Position numbers and translations under genes: made by a program
From: Trogon surrucura
Taxonomy: Eukaryota; Chordata; Aves; Trogoniformes; Trogonidae
DNA: 64,000 nucleotides
Direction: 5' to 3'
NCBI GenBank assembly: GCA_020746105.1
Contig: CM036618.1
Span: forward strand, 93,180,122-93,244,121
The notes under the pieces: generated by a model
Database searches by the model: none
What the model was told of the DNA's origin: nothing
The model's input: the letters and a program-made list of their open reading frames with translations, nothing else
Part shown: positions 23,152-40,560 of the stretch, one piece after another
Position numbering within the stretch: position 1 is the stretch's first letter
How the letters are laid out: every line of letters begins with the position of its first letter

Positions 23152-23680
23152 AGAATCACAGAATGTCAGGGGTTGGAAGGGACCTCAAAAGGTCATCTAG
23201 TCCAACCCCCCTGCCAGAGCAGGATCACCTACAGCAGGTCACACAGGAATGTGTCCAGGTGGGTTTTGAATGTCTCCAGAGAAGGAGACTCCACAACCCC
23301 CGTGGGCAGCCTGTTCCAGTGCTCTGTCACCCTCACAGTGAAAAAGTTTTTTCTAGTACTTTCGTAGAACCTCCTATGTTCCATCTTCCACCCATTGCCC
23401 CTTGTCCTGTCATTGGACATCACTGAAAAGAGCCTGGCACTGTCCTCCTGATGCTCCCCCTTGACATATTTATAAACATTAATGAGGTCGCTCCTCAGCC
23501 TCCTCTAAGCTAAAGAGACCCAGCTCCTTCAGCCTTTCCTCATAAGGGAGATGTTCCACTCCCTTCATCTTCTTTGTGTCTCTTGTGCTGGACTCTCTCA
23601 AGCAGTTCCCTGTCTCTCTTGAACTGAGGGGCCCAGAACTGGACACAATATTCCAGATTGCGCCTCACCAGAGCGGCCAG
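23152..23680 (-). mobile_element. CR1 LINE, 5'-truncated 3' tail
   Basis: Read on the minus strand, the copy ends in the CR1 3' hallmark ...CATTCTGTGATTCTG (plus-strand start at 23152) and carries the last part of the ORF2 reading frame. Recognisable conserved pieces are LEYCVQFWAP and ELLERVQHK, and, nearer the tail, RTRGNG and [22 protein letters not shown]. Two frames are needed to follow it, so it is not intact. It is truncated at the 5' end near 23680, as most CR1 copies are. It separates the SLC29A1 3' end from the HSP90AB1 promoter. Confidence 0.93.
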
Positions 23681-23825
23681 AATTGGGAAAAGGGGGTTCT
23701 GTCCTCTGTGCCCGCCTAATAAGTATTTTGCTGTGGATTTTGGGGAGCAGTGACCCGCTGAATACACACACCCGGGAGCCTTCCTTACTCCCGGGAACAG
23801 CCGCAGCGCCACCTGCCGCTCCTGG

Positions 23826-23916
23826 CGGGGAACTACATCAACTCTCCGGCAGGCCTCAGCGCCGCACACCCGGGGAACTACATCAACCCCTCGCAACCAG
23901 CCTCGGCACCACACAC
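23826..23916. repeat. Tandem duplication of a 45-bp unit
   Basis: CGGGGAACTACATCAAC occurs at 23826-23842 and again at 23871-23887, with the following bases also related (CCTCAGCGCCGCACACC against CCTCGGCACCACACACC). This makes two imperfect tandem copies of about 45 bp at the left edge of the CpG-rich region before HSP90AB1. No known motif was recognised in the unit. Confidence 0.75.
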
Positions 23917-24405
23917 CGCTCCACAGCCGTCACCTCGGGCCTCAAAACTGTGGAGGCCGGCTCCCCTCGTCCCAACCGCCGGCTTCCACACGACGCTGAG
24001 GGAAGCGCCCGCCACCGCTCAGGAAACCTCTGAGAGCCTCTGCGCGGTAGAGGACGCTCCACGGTGTTCCTCCGCTGAGGGCGGCGGGAAATAGTCCCCA
24101 CCGCCCCTCGCCGCGGGGAGCCCCGGCCGGGAGCTCGCCTTATCAGCCGCACGGCGCCGAGGGTTGTGCGACCGCCTCCATCATGGCCGCCGCCGTTAAA
24201 CGGTCAACGCTGATGGACCCCACGCGGCGCCCTGCGGTGGCGCCCGGGGAGGGGCGGGTGGAAGCGCCGCGGGGACGTTCCCGTAGAGCTGTCCGACAAG
24301 GTAGATGGGATAAGCGAGGCGGGTTCGTGAGGGTGGGGTGGGGGAAATGCAGTAGGAACCGAGTCCGTTTTAAGGCGGAAGGAGACGTTGAGCGGCGAGG
24401 CACCC

Positions 24406-24412
24406 TATAAAA
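24406..24412 (+). promoter_or_regulatory. HSP90AB1: TATA box of HSP90AB1
   Basis: TATAAAA lies in CACCCTATAAAAGCG within the CpG island, on the coding strand and upstream of the start codon. Transcription would begin near 24436-24442, giving a short 5' UTR. Confidence 0.75.
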
Positions 24413-24546
24413 GCGAGCCGGTGGAGATTGCACGTTTCTTCGGTAGTTGCAGAGGCGCGGCGCTGTGGGATTGCTCCTCTGGGCCGTGCCCGGTGTGCCC
24501 GTTGTGCCCATTCCCCTGTTGCGAACGGCCCGTGGTTGCCTTGCAG

Positions 24547-30176
<5,630 letters not shown>

Positions 30177-30665
30177 AGTAGGAGGAAGCTGCTTCCCTCA
30201 CCTGCCAGGCCTCTGCCATGTATCATGTCTGTGTAGAAGGGGGTTTGCTTCCACCAGCTGCAACTGACTCCTCGGTGGTGTCTTTTTTCTGGATTTGTTT
30301 CGTTTGGGTTGTTTTTGGCAGAAAGCAGATGGGCATGATTCCCTCTTTTGTCAGTAGTGAGTGATTCGGGCAGCCTGAGGCCTGTCTGTTCTGTGTCTTT
30401 CTGCTTGTGTAGGAACAGCTGATGGGGGTGTGGAGGCATCAGACTTCCCCTCTCCCCTACCATGGGGTCTCACATTTTCCCAGTTGGCATCAAACATTCC
30501 TGTTCCAGCAGGGTGGGAGAGCCCTTTCTCTGAGCTGCTGCCTCCCTGAACCCCCAGGGTAGGATATTGTATTTTGATTGGCTTAGTTTGGTTTCTGGGT
30601 TTTTTTTAATTTCTCTGTTGTTTTGTTCTACTGGAATTAAAGTATGGAAGAATGTGATTTTCTTG
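30177..30665 (+). other. HSP90AB1: HSP90AB1 3' UTR with polyadenylation signal
   Basis: About 490 bp follow the TAA. The variant signal ATTAAA is at 30636-30641, in a context (GGAATTAAAGTATG) that resembles the end of mammalian HSP90AB1 transcripts. A GT-rich stretch follows at about 30660-30690. Cleavage is expected near 30655-30665. Confidence 0.75.
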
Positions 30666-31474
30666 TTGGGGTCCATTGTGTGTCATGCCTGCCAGACAGA
30701 GGAAGGGGTCTCAGCCTGTGCCTGAGGGTATCAGGCCACTGGTCTCTCCCCTGCTCTGACTGTTTTCAGAGTCTTGCTTTAGGTGATGTCTACTCCTTCC
30801 TTGTCCAAGCACCATGAAGTGGGTAGGAGAAATAGATGACCTGCTCTGCAGATGGGGTCATCTCCAGCAGGGAGTAGTTCTTCATCTAGAAGGCTGCATG
30901 CCCCCGAGCCTGGGAACAAGAAGCCTTTCTAACCTGCAAATGTCAGCTGGGCAGGCTGGGTCAGGACCTGACCCTGCTGGTCTAATCCAAGTCCCTGCAA
31001 CAGGAGCAGTGTGGGTTCTCTTGCAGTGCAGAACAAGAGGGTGGAGTGACAGCTCGGGACTCTACTTGGGCTGCCTCTCTTCAGCTCTTGGGACAAAAGG
31101 CTCCATGCTCTAGTGTCTTCCTTTCCTCACACCTCTGTCCTGCCCTTTCTGGCCTTCTAGAACCTTGGGGTTTTTGGCAGTATCTAGCCCCTCCCTGGCT
31201 CTTCTGCCTGTGTCCCAGATGACGGAGCAGCCTCAGGCATCACCTCCAATTCATCTGCCCCTTGCACTTGAGTTCACACCTGGTGAGCAGGGTGTGTCAC
31301 CTACAATGGCCCTGGGGTTTGTCAGAGAAAAGTGACACCAACATCAAGTTTTCTTGGTGGCTGCTTGCCAACAACCACAGGCACAAAACAGAGTGGGCTT
31401 TAGCATGTATCCTTTAGTGGGGAGGGAAGAGGCAGAGCATGCCCGAATCCTTAGCTGCATACTGAGGCACTTGG
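30666..31474. other. Intergenic, no gene seen
   Basis: Left part of the gap between the convergent HSP90AB1 and SLC35B2 genes. No exon, RNA gene or repeat family was recognised. Confidence 0.5.
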
Positions 31475-31865
31475 GGAAAGGTTGAGGGAGCTGGGGCTCT
31501 TTAGTTTGGAGGAGACTGAGGGGTGACCTCATTAATGTTTACAAATATATAAAGGGTGAGTGTCATGAGGATGGAGCCAGGCTCTTCTCGGTGACAACCA
31601 CTGATAGGACAAGGGGTAATGGGCTGAAACTGGAACATATGAGGTTCCGCTTAAACTCGAGAAGAAACTTCTTCTCAGTGAGGGTGACGGAACACTGGAA
31701 CAGGCTGCCCAGAGGGGTTGTGGAGTCTCCTTCTCTGGAGACATTCAAGATCCGCCTGGACATGTTCCTATGTAGCATTATCTAGGCGTTCCTGCTCTGG
31801 CAGGGGGATTGAACTTGATGATCTTTCGAGGTCCCTTCCAATCCCTGACATTCTGTGATTCTGTG
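31475..31865 (+). mobile_element. CR1 LINE, 5'-truncated 3' tail
   Basis: The plus strand holds the end of CR1 ORF2 ([43 protein letters not shown]) and the 3' UTR, finishing with CATTCTGTGATTCTGTG at about 31849-31865. The frame is open over the last 65 codons. Truncation at the 5' side falls near 31475. It lies between HSP90AB1 and SLC35B2 and is the least diverged CR1 copy by eye. Confidence 0.93.
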
Positions 31866-33045
31866 GCAGCTGTTTGGGTTAAGGCTGCTAGGGCAGCGCT
31901 GGAGCTGAGCTAGCAAATACCTTCAGGGTGGTTTTCTTTGTCTGAGATAGAAAAAATGTTTAAAAGTAGTATTTCTCTATGAATAGGAAAGTTTTGCCAA
32001 ATAATGAATCACTAGTCAGTTCTTTTTAACTTAGAATGTTTTGGGTTTGTTTGTGGGGTTTTTTTTCACTTTTTCTACATTTAAATTAGAAAAGGTATCC
32101 TGCTCCCCCCCTAGCAGCCAGCCTTTTTTTTTTTTTTTTTGACCAAACAAAAAAAACCCACATTTTCAGGTGGTGAGAGCAGACAGTTAGGGGAAATTTG
32201 TCAGAGCAGGACAAAGGGCTGTGAGGCTGTACAGGCACTTTCAAGAGCTCAGAGCTAGGACAAGGAGTACAGGTAAAACTGTGGGAAAAGCCAAGTACTC
32301 TGAAGCCTGGGATGTACTTAGAACCAGTTCGTTATCCTGGCTTAGCTAACCCAGTGGGAATAAGTACCTCCTGTTCCTAGTCTCCTCAGTTTCTCTTGTA
32401 GCCATCACCTGAGTTTCCCCTTTCTCCACCCCTGTAAAGCCAAGGTCCTGTCTCTGACCCTCAAACCTCACACTGCCTACATTGCATAGGCCTACAGCTG
32501 AAGTTCTTATCGGGCATCCCATACATACCCACAGGATGTATCATCCACACCCCAAGCCTCCCCTGGCTCTGGTCTGGGGCCTGTGGAGCTCATTTTGGTA
32601 CAGATGAACCCCAGAAAGGATAGGCTCATCCAGGGCCTTGCTGACAGCACTGGTGACCCTGGCTGGCAAGCCTCCGCACCACATTTCTCTAGCTATGCTT
32701 TTGTAGCTACATGCATTGGGGCTGCCCAAGCCGTACCACGCAGGGAACCCAGGAGCCAAACCAGAATCAGGCTAACAGCTCCTCCAGCTGCCCAAGCAGG
32801 GGTCCAAACCTGGCTGTGATCACCAGTCGTGTGTGCAAGGATCTTGTGTTGGGTCTCACAGCTTTGGGTCCAAGCCTGCTTGATACTTGTCTGGGCAATG
32901 ACAGAGGCACCTGTATTTGGAAAGAGAGCTTTGCTGTCCCAGAGAGACTAGGGACACAACATGGGTTGGGAAATCTCTCCCCTCCTTCCAGGTACATGGG
33001 GAGAAAAAAAAAAAAAAGAACATTTACCCCTAGGGCACCATATGC
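31866..33045. other. Intergenic, no gene seen; long T-run
   Basis: Right part of the gap between HSP90AB1 and SLC35B2. It includes a T18-type homopolymer near 32124-32141 and an A-rich tract at 33004-33017. No conserved exon was recognised. Confidence 0.5.
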
Positions 33046-33052
33046 AGCATCT

Positions 33053-34239
33053 TTTTAATTTAATAAAATAAAAAGAAAAAAGTTGCCTTTCAAAAGTACC
33101 AAAACCTGCTGGCTTGTCAGTCAGGTTGTGTTCAGAAGAAAAGGATTTGACCAGTAAAACCCAGGCTTCTGAGGATGAGCAGCTTTCACTGCTCCATCTC
33201 CTGCTGCCTGGCGAGGAGATGCCCACATGCTCCATCCCCTGCTGCCTGTGGTGCAGCAGGAACAAGGCACTGCAAGTGGGCTCTGCCCCATCTCTCAGCC
33301 CTCCAGGCACACACAGTGGGTCTCTGGCCAGGCCCCAAGAAAGCCAGGGATGATGCCTCCAGTTGGCAGGAAGAGGGGCTATTTGTGCTTCTCTGAATGG
33401 CAGCTACAAAGCCCAGAAACCATGGCACTAAGACACCCCGAGACAATGCTGGGGCTTCTGGGCAGCGCAGCGTTTGGCCTGTAACAGCAGCGGATGTAAT
33501 GAAAAAGCAACCTAGAACAACTCAGCAAGCTTTAGGAACCATACCACCTAGCCTCACTCTCTCTGTAAAAACCAGTCTGGGTTGAGGAGAGTGAAGAAAA
33601 GTGTCTCAGAGCAAGGGGAAGGAACGGATAAAACCAAAATGGGAGGTACCGGCTTTCATTGCAGCGTGTTTTCCCAGGGCAGGTACCAGGCCTGGGGCAG
33701 GACAGGCTGGGAGTCCTTCCCTTAGCTGTGCCTGTCCTTGGAGCACCTCCTGGGAGGGGTCTAAGCTCAGCTTGGGGCTTGCCTCACATGGAGGTATTTC
33801 AGAAAGGAAGCTAGTGTTTTGCCTGCCCTTTTCTCCTGCTGAGATCTGCAGTAGTGACAGAAATGGAGGAGTATTAGCCAGGGAAAAGGGCTCCCTTGTT
33901 CATCAGTGACTTTGGAGAGAAGCCACAAGATGGGTGGGGGCAGGAGTATCAGCAGCCTGGTACTAGTTTTCCCGCAGGATGTGAGCCCTTAGGCCTGCAC
34001 CTTGGCTGGAAGTCTTTCACCTTTTAAGGCAAATGGAAAAGTTTGGAGCTGTGGCAGCCCAGAGCATTCCCTGGGCTTGTTCCAGCCCCTTCCCCAGGAA
34101 AAGCAGGTGGAAAAGTAAGTCACTGGTCCAGCCTATCCATACCCCACCCTGCTCCTCAGTGGGTTCTGAGAAATCAAGCAAATACCTCCAACCGGAGGCA
34201 GGACAGCAAGCATGGCTTAAATGCCATGACTCCAGCTCC
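33053..34239 (-). other. SLC35B2: SLC35B2 3' UTR (end approximate)
   Basis: Two overlapping ATTAAA signals on the minus strand (33053-33058 and 33058-33063) lie in an A/T-rich patch about 1.18 kb after the stop codon, and no AATAAA was noticed nearer. They are the best candidates for the transcript end. The extent is inferred. Confidence 0.45.
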
Positions 34240-37085
34240 TTAGACCTTCTGTACAGGGGTCTCGCCCGGTGGGAGCTTCTTACTGCGCTTCTTCATGCGG
34301 CTGCGGGCATAGACACGGAGGAAGAGGGCCATGAAGACAACAGCTACACCCAGCCCGCCCACGACAGTGACAGTGTGCCCGTAGATGAGGCAAGAGAGGA
34401 GGATGGCAAAGGCTTGGCGGAGCGTCATGATGATGGTGAAGACGGCTGCCCCAAACTGGTTGATGGTGTAGAAGATGAAGAGCTGGCCGCAGGCAGAGCA
34501 CACCGAGAGCAGCACGGCATGGGCCATGAATTCCGAGTGGCGGGCCATGAAGCCTACTGACTCCAGCAAGGCACCCTGCTCCAAGAGCGAGCCCACCGTA
34601 AAAAGGCAGGAGAAAACATTGACGCCAAACATCATCTGCACAGGAGACATCTTGTAGGTGAAGAGGGCGTCCTGCCAGTTGGAGGTGAAGCTGTCGAAGA
34701 TGATGTAGCCAGCCAGGAGTACTATGCCTGAGAAGGTGGTGACGGTGGACATGTGCCTGTTGGGAGCACTGGAGAGCAGGAACATGCTGACACCTACAGA
34801 GATGAGGGCAGCGGTCAGGTACTCCCAGTACTCATAACTCTTGCGTGACACCAGTTTGCCCATCATCATCACCGGGATCACTTTGGAGGCCTTGGCCAGC
34901 ACTTGGGTAGGAAAGCTGATGTATTTGAGTGCCTCATACTGGCACCAGCTGCTGAGGATGTTGGAGAGGGAGGCAAAGGAATATTTGTACATAGGAGCCC
35001 CGTGGCGCGGTTGCTTGGTCAGGGCACAGTACAGACCAGCCACCGTGAAGGCCAGGATGCGGTTCATGAACACTAGGAACTGGGAGTCCTTGAAATTCTC
35101 ACCAGGGTCTGTTTCGGTGGCACCGTAAGTTCTTGTCATCACACGCTCCTGGAGGACACCCCATGTGAGGTAGGAGGCCTGCGAAGCACAAGGAGCACAG
35201 GGAGAGTCAGGACTTGCAACGGTGGCAGCAAGCAGCTGCGGGAAGAACAGACCCCAGGAGATCCTTTCTTACCCCAGTGTTGCCTCATCCTCTGCACAGC
35301 AATGCTTCCCCAAAACACTGGGAGATGGGGCCACCTGCCACCCCACCCATGTGAGGGAACCTGCTGTGTGATTACAACTAGGAACATCCTGTCCCAAACA
35401 AAACCTGCACAGTTTACAGCTTCTTCAAGTGGAGAGTAGCCTGCAAAGCAAAACATCCTGGCGTACAGCGAGTGGCTGTGCTGTCAGCCGCCTGTGGAAC
35501 CAGACCGACAGGATCAGGGAACGTTAGCAACGCACAGCAGCAGTTCTGGTGTGTGCCAGCTCCCTGCGGCAGGTCCTGGCAGTCTTCCCAGTGGCCTCTG
35601 TACTGGTTTTTGCTTCCAGCTCCCAGGGCCCAGTTCTTCCATCCAAATAAATTCTAGTTTCAAATGCAGCAGACAAAATTGTCCTCCAGGGATGATCACT
35701 GTTCTGTCTGTTGCCTCCACTACTTCTGGTGCAATAGTACCCAGGCCTCTCACAGAAGTAACGCAGACTTCCACACATCCCTCCCTGAGAAACTTGGGGC
35801 ACAGAGAAGTGGAAGGGCTTGGTGACCCACAGCAAGTCTGAACGGGCTGGGGTAGCAGGCCATAGAGTGGGTGTCTCCTGCTGGCTGCAGTATGTGTGAG
35901 TTTTTCTATCAAAATGCCCATATTTCTGGTTTTAGCCCTCACAGACCCAAAAAGCTACTCTTCCTAGATATGCTCAGGCTGTAGGGAAACTAACTTAGAA
36001 ATCCATGTTTATCTGTACTTAAATTCAGTATTTTTCTCCAGTATTCAAATCCAATGCATTGAGGCAGGATGCATCACCCCAGAAGGTGACCCAGGGGAGA
36101 GCATGGGAGATAAGAGGGCTCAAACTATCTGCTGCTCTGACATCGGGGGCAGAACAAGAGCAGCCCTAACAATCTGCTGAATCACAGAAATTTCCCCATC
36201 CATGGTTGCAGAGGACTGCAGCTAGATGAACAGGAGATCAAAAAACAGATGACATCAGCTAAATGAACCTCCACAGCCCTTAGAGGTGACACAGCAGCTT
36301 TGGTGGGCGACCCTGTTTGAAAGGCTGCATCCCAGCCCCCAACCCTGCCCTGATCAAGGACAGCACCGCACCTTTGGTCTTCAAGGAACTGATGGACACA
36401 AACCTGCCGCCCACCTCCTCCTCCCAGGGAGGGATGGCTGTGCACTCACACACAGGGCCCCTACCTGTAGACCAGCAGCACAGAAGAGCAACTTGAAGAC
36501 CTGCCGGGCTGTAGAGGACTCTGTGGGCTCTGCTCGGGGTGGCAGGGAGCCATCGTCCTGGTGTACAGACTTCACCTCAGAGCCAAACACGCATGATTTG
36601 ATGACAGGGAAGCAAATGCCTCGGCCTGAACAAGTTAAGAGAACACAGAGACAGGATTAACCATAGCCTGGGCGCTACAAGCTGCACAAGCTTGAGAGGT
36701 GAAGCCTCCTTTCTTACTAGCCCCCATATCTGCTAGTGTGGGGGTCTCAGAGAAATCTGTTTCAGGGTAACACATAGAGAGCTCTGAGATACAACTTTGT
36801 GAGTGTTTCAAGCCCAGTCTGACAAATCAAGCTGGGGAAACAACCTGTCAGTGCTGAGCAGGGTTGACCGAGGGTGTGTGGAGAGCTCAGAGGGATGCAG
36901 GCTGTGGAAGAGAAGCTCCTGCCCTTACCTGTCTCCAGGTAATTCCTTCTCTTGAAGTACTGGATGAGGAGGAATCCTGGCACCACAATACTTGCATAGC
37001 CAGCAGCATTAACAAAGAAACGGAAGAGCCAGAAGTCCCCCCACGAGTCCTGCAGGGCAGGGGGGATCTCTTCACCAGTAGCCAT
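34240..37085 (-). CDS. SLC35B2: Golgi PAPS transporter 1
   Basis: Three coding exons on the minus strand: 36929-37085, 36465-36625, 34240-35178, joining to 418 residues with GT/AG borders. The product exchanges 3'-phosphoadenosine 5'-phosphosulfate into the Golgi lumen, supplying sulfotransferases for glycosaminoglycans and tyrosine sulfation. The last exon alone encodes most of the multi-helix drug/metabolite-transporter fold. Diagnostic stretches are [39 protein letters not shown] and [20 protein letters not shown], and the C-terminus is PVQKV as in mammals. The chosen ATG in exon 36929-37085 has a strong context (ACGATGG). Upstream of it the same frame continues with a hydrophobic stretch resembling the mammalian N-terminus, so the true start may lie in an unseen exon. 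Human SLC35B2 is 432 residues. Confidence 0.95.
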
Positions 37086-37122
37086 CGTAGGGAGGGAAGC
37101 CAGCACGAGGGGAAGGCAAAAT
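37086..37122 (-). other. SLC35B2: SLC35B2 exon 2 part before the chosen ATG
   Basis: The acceptor CCGCAG puts the exon start at 37122. The 37 bases before the ATG are open in the coding frame and read FCLPLVLASLPT, similar in character and place to the hydrophobic N-terminus of mammalian SLC35B2. They are either 5' UTR or coding sequence continuing from another exon. Confidence 0.6.
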
Positions 37123-39559
37123 CTGCGGAGAGAGAAGGAGGCAGATGGTGGGCTACTGGTACACGGCCAGCTCTGCTCTGCACGTCCGTGCCACCCACCA
37201 TCCAGCCTGCTCCCCACCAGTAGGGAGCACCTGGATCTGACCCCAGCGACAACAGGGATGACAGCAGCAGCACATGGAGTAGGAAAAGCCCTCTGGAGTT
37301 GAAAAGCATGTGCCCGATACTTATGTTTTGCTTCTGTTAAAGGTGTTTGCTCCTGTTAAGGGTGTTTGCTCTCACTGAGGAACATGTAGACTTAGAAACT
37401 TGGATTCCCAGGATCAGAGAGAATGTTTGAATGTGCTGTAATCATCTGGTTTTGACAACGCCCTTATTCCAAATGCAAGGAGCACCTTGCATCTCACCTT
37501 TTTAGGTTAAACTTTAACGCAGCTCCTGGGTGGAAAAAATAAGAGGTCACTGAATGGAAAACGTGACTCCTATCTAGCAGCTCATGTTTCAAGCCTGTGG
37601 CCAGAGCAATTTTCCTCGGAGAGCAAACGGTTCAGAGCTTCCCCCTCCGGCTGCACCAGGTGAGTGGTTGAGTGTAGGACGGTCAGGGAGGGCTCAGGCT
37701 GCCAGTCCTCCCCCACATCCCCACAAAGCCCTGGAAGGGAGTGTGCCAGAACATTCCCCACAGCTCAGAGGAAATTAACAGGACTCACCTGCTCAGCAAG
37801 GCACAGCTAGAGGCCAAGGCTAAGAAGGAACTTTCCTAGCTGCTGGCCGGTTGGGATTTTACCAGGACTATCTGAAAAAAGTATAGCTGATATTCTTCAG
37901 CTAAAGCCCTAGGTGGTAACCTAGACAGCTTTAAAACAGCTTTAATACTCCCTGAAGGAGTTCTTCCCTCCACTGTCCTCTCCCTCACAGGGGCAAACCT
38001 ATGATATTCAGGGGCCACACAAAGAATAAGAGCACCAGGTGCACGACAGAATGAGCAAGCTGGCAAGGACTTCATGCACCCAAGACCACCCGCATTCTCC
38101 CCTTGCACAGCAAGCTGCCGGTTCCTGCATCAGGTTAGAAGGCTTCCTTGGTCCATGCTCCATCCCTGCCTCAGTCTCTCCAGTAGAAAAAGCCTCCTGA
38201 TCGCCTTGGAGGCCAGGTGAGGGTGCTGTGGGGCTGACTACAAAAATGCGCACCAGAAGCAGCTCTGGGTTCCTGGCTGAAAGGGCTAGAGATGTTAATC
38301 CCCCCTCCCACAAAAACAACGAAGTCACAGAAATTTAGGCCCTGCGAGGTGTACTCGGTCCTAACATAATATAGCTGTGACCTCTGGTAGCCTTCACACG
38401 AAACTCGGAGAGTTTCAAACTTAGAACTTTAAAGCCAAGAAAGTCCCCTGCCATTTCATGAACAACAGGCCCTCCCTTGCCAACCTCTTGTAGCCATGGG
38501 AAAGGCCTGAGGGGCTTTTCTTATCCTCAGTTGCTCAGGACCCCAGTGTCCAACAACCTGACCTAAGCCAAGGCTGTGTTTCACCCTGAAATTTCCCTGG
38601 GCTGTGACTTAAAGGACCCAAAAATTCCCAGCCCAGAGAGAAGTGCATACAGTTAGGTGGGTTTCTGTGTCTGCCTTCCTATTCCCTGCCATTCTCCCCC
38701 ACAGAATGGGGGAGATGACCTCCACCCATCATCTCTCCTACTGCAGGGGTATCACTGCAGGCTTGTAGGGGTGCTGAGCAACGCAAAAACAGGGCTTGGT
38801 GCAGGCACCTGAGGCTGAAGCTGCCCACACACTCCTGAGTTTGCCCGTATTAAGTAACCCTGATTGATCCTGGCAGCCCTCTTGCCGAGAAGAGGGTGTA
38901 GAAACGCCGTCTGCTTTTGCAGAAGTCGCATATAAACAGCAGGATTGGTTGCTACATTCTTGGGCCACGTCTCCCTTCAACTTGACAGAGGCTGAAAGCC
39001 AGATGGCTCCGCTCAGCGCCGTTACCCCGCTGGCCCCCTTGGTGCCACCATGGGAGGAGAATCAGCTCTGCTCTCCCACAGTGACCGTGAAGGGGAGGCT
39101 ATGGAGGGACAATGGCTCTCTCTATGCTTGCGCTAGCAATTCCCAGGCCCCGAGAGCTGACTCAGTGCAGCAGGCCCTGCTCTCCCCACCGAGGCTGTGA
39201 ATGAACAGGGACACCAGTGTTACAGGTAGAAAGCTGGGGGGGGGGGGAGCCGCACAGGGAGAGCGGGCAGCACGCCGAGCCATGAAAGGAGCCTTAGTCT
39301 GGAGCCCGCGGGACAGACAGGGAGCCGAGACGACAAGCTCGGTCGCTGTGCCCCTCGGCACGGGAGGGGCAGCTCTCAAATGCCACGCTTCAGAGCCACG
39401 GTCCTCTGCCTGGGATGCAAAATTTGGGTGGGAAGGTCTGAAAATAAAAACCCCAATCACTGCCTGCAGCCCGTGACTGCAGAGAGCATCTCCAGCGCCT
39501 ACGGAAGGGCTGAGGTCAGACCCAAGACTGCCGCTGACAAGCCGGCTGCCCCCCTCTAA

Positions 39560-40560
39560 CAGCCGGGGAACCTCATGCCTCCTCCCTGCCCCGCAGCTAA
39601 CTCACAGCCAGGTCGCCGCGGCCCCCGGGGCCGGTCCCCGCCTCTGCCCGGCAGCTTTCAGCAGGCCCAGCCGGGCTCCGGGACACCCCCGCGGCCGGCC
39701 GCAGGGGCACCCCCCGCCGCCGGCAGGGCCTGGCGGGCCCCCGCACGGGGGAACAGGCGTGCGGGGAGCCCCTTCCCGCTCCAGGGCTTTCCTGCCACGA
39801 GGCTCCGGGCGCCAGTGGCCTCTGCCCGGGGATCGTCAGCGCCCGGAGCCAGCGGGGCCCCGGGGACGCCCCCCTCTCCTCACCCGGCGGCCACGTCCGC
39901 AGGGAGCGGGCCGGCAGCGGCAACCCTTGCGAGTGGGGCAGCTGCCGCCCGCGGCCCCGCCCGCCCGCTCCGGCCTCACCACCTACCTGCGGCCCGGCCC
40001 CGGTCCCGGCCGGCTCCCCTCGGCTCCGCTCCCGGTGGCAGCGGAGGAACCCCCGCCCGCAGGGCTGGCGGCGGCGCCCACAGCGCCCCCTGCCGCTCAG
40101 GAGGGCCGATGTCCGTGCCTGCGCTCAGTCTCGGCTGCGACCAGGCCCACCAGGCCCACGCGTTGCTCGGGGGCTGGCGGGGGGCGGAGGGGAGGGGCCG
40201 GTATCGGTTCCTCCCGGCATCGGGGCGGGAAATACTGAGTGAGGGAGGGGAAGCCGGCGGGCTGAGGCGATCCCGGTTCCAGGTCGAGCACCACAGGAGG
40301 TTTCTAGACTTGGCCCACGCCGCCTCGACCCCGCTAAACCCCCTCCTGACGCAGGGAAAAAAACCCGCCTGCGCTGCAGGAGCCCTTGAAACTCATTCCG
40401 GGCCTCTCCCCCTTCTCCCGCCACGGGGCCGCCACTTCCGAGATCCGCAGCGGCCGGCGCTGCCCCGGGCGTAGAGGGTGGGATGAGGCCTCCACCGCCC
40501 GCGGCCCCACGCTCCCCAGGCCCGGCCCCAGGCAGGGCTGCAGAGCCGGCTGCAGCCATC
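39560..40560. promoter_or_regulatory. SLC35B2: CpG island, SLC35B2 promoter
   Basis: About 1 kb of very CpG-rich sequence spans the inferred first exon. Long open frames on both strands here (for example 39575-40474 plus, 40125-40592 minus) reflect base composition rather than coding. No TATA box was seen, as expected of a housekeeping CpG promoter. Confidence 0.7.
39987..40130 (-). other. SLC35B2: Probable noncoding exon 1 of SLC35B2
   Basis: On the minus strand a GC-rich stretch ends with a good donor, GCCGCAG|GTAGGTG, at 39987/39986. It contains no ATG, and in the frame joined to exon 2 it has no start after an upstream TGA. It would splice to the acceptor at 37122, giving a 2.9-kb first intron. 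The 5' limit is not defined. Confidence 0.5.

Larger units (their letters stand above)
23760..24546 (+). promoter_or_regulatory. HSP90AB1: HSP90AB1 CpG-island promoter and 5' UTR
   Basis: The sequence from the end of the CR1 copy to the start codon is CpG-dense. It contains a TATA box at 24406-24412, 135-141 bp before the ATG. A polypyrimidine-poor acceptor CCTTGCAG ends at 24546 immediately before the ATG. Mammalian HSP90AB1 has a noncoding exon 1, so either a very short intron lies between about 24440 and 24546 or the acceptor-like bases are coincidental. I did not find a convincing three-unit heat-shock element. Confidence 0.7.

Noticed and set aside
24246..24420. Heat-shock element upstream of HSP90AB1
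   Set aside because: Isolated GAA and TTC triplets occur, but no array of three correctly spaced units could be found.
39575..40474. 299-codon open frame across the SLC35B2 CpG island
   Set aside because: Pro/Ala/Arg-rich throughout, and open frames on other strands overlap it. This is a composition effect of the island.
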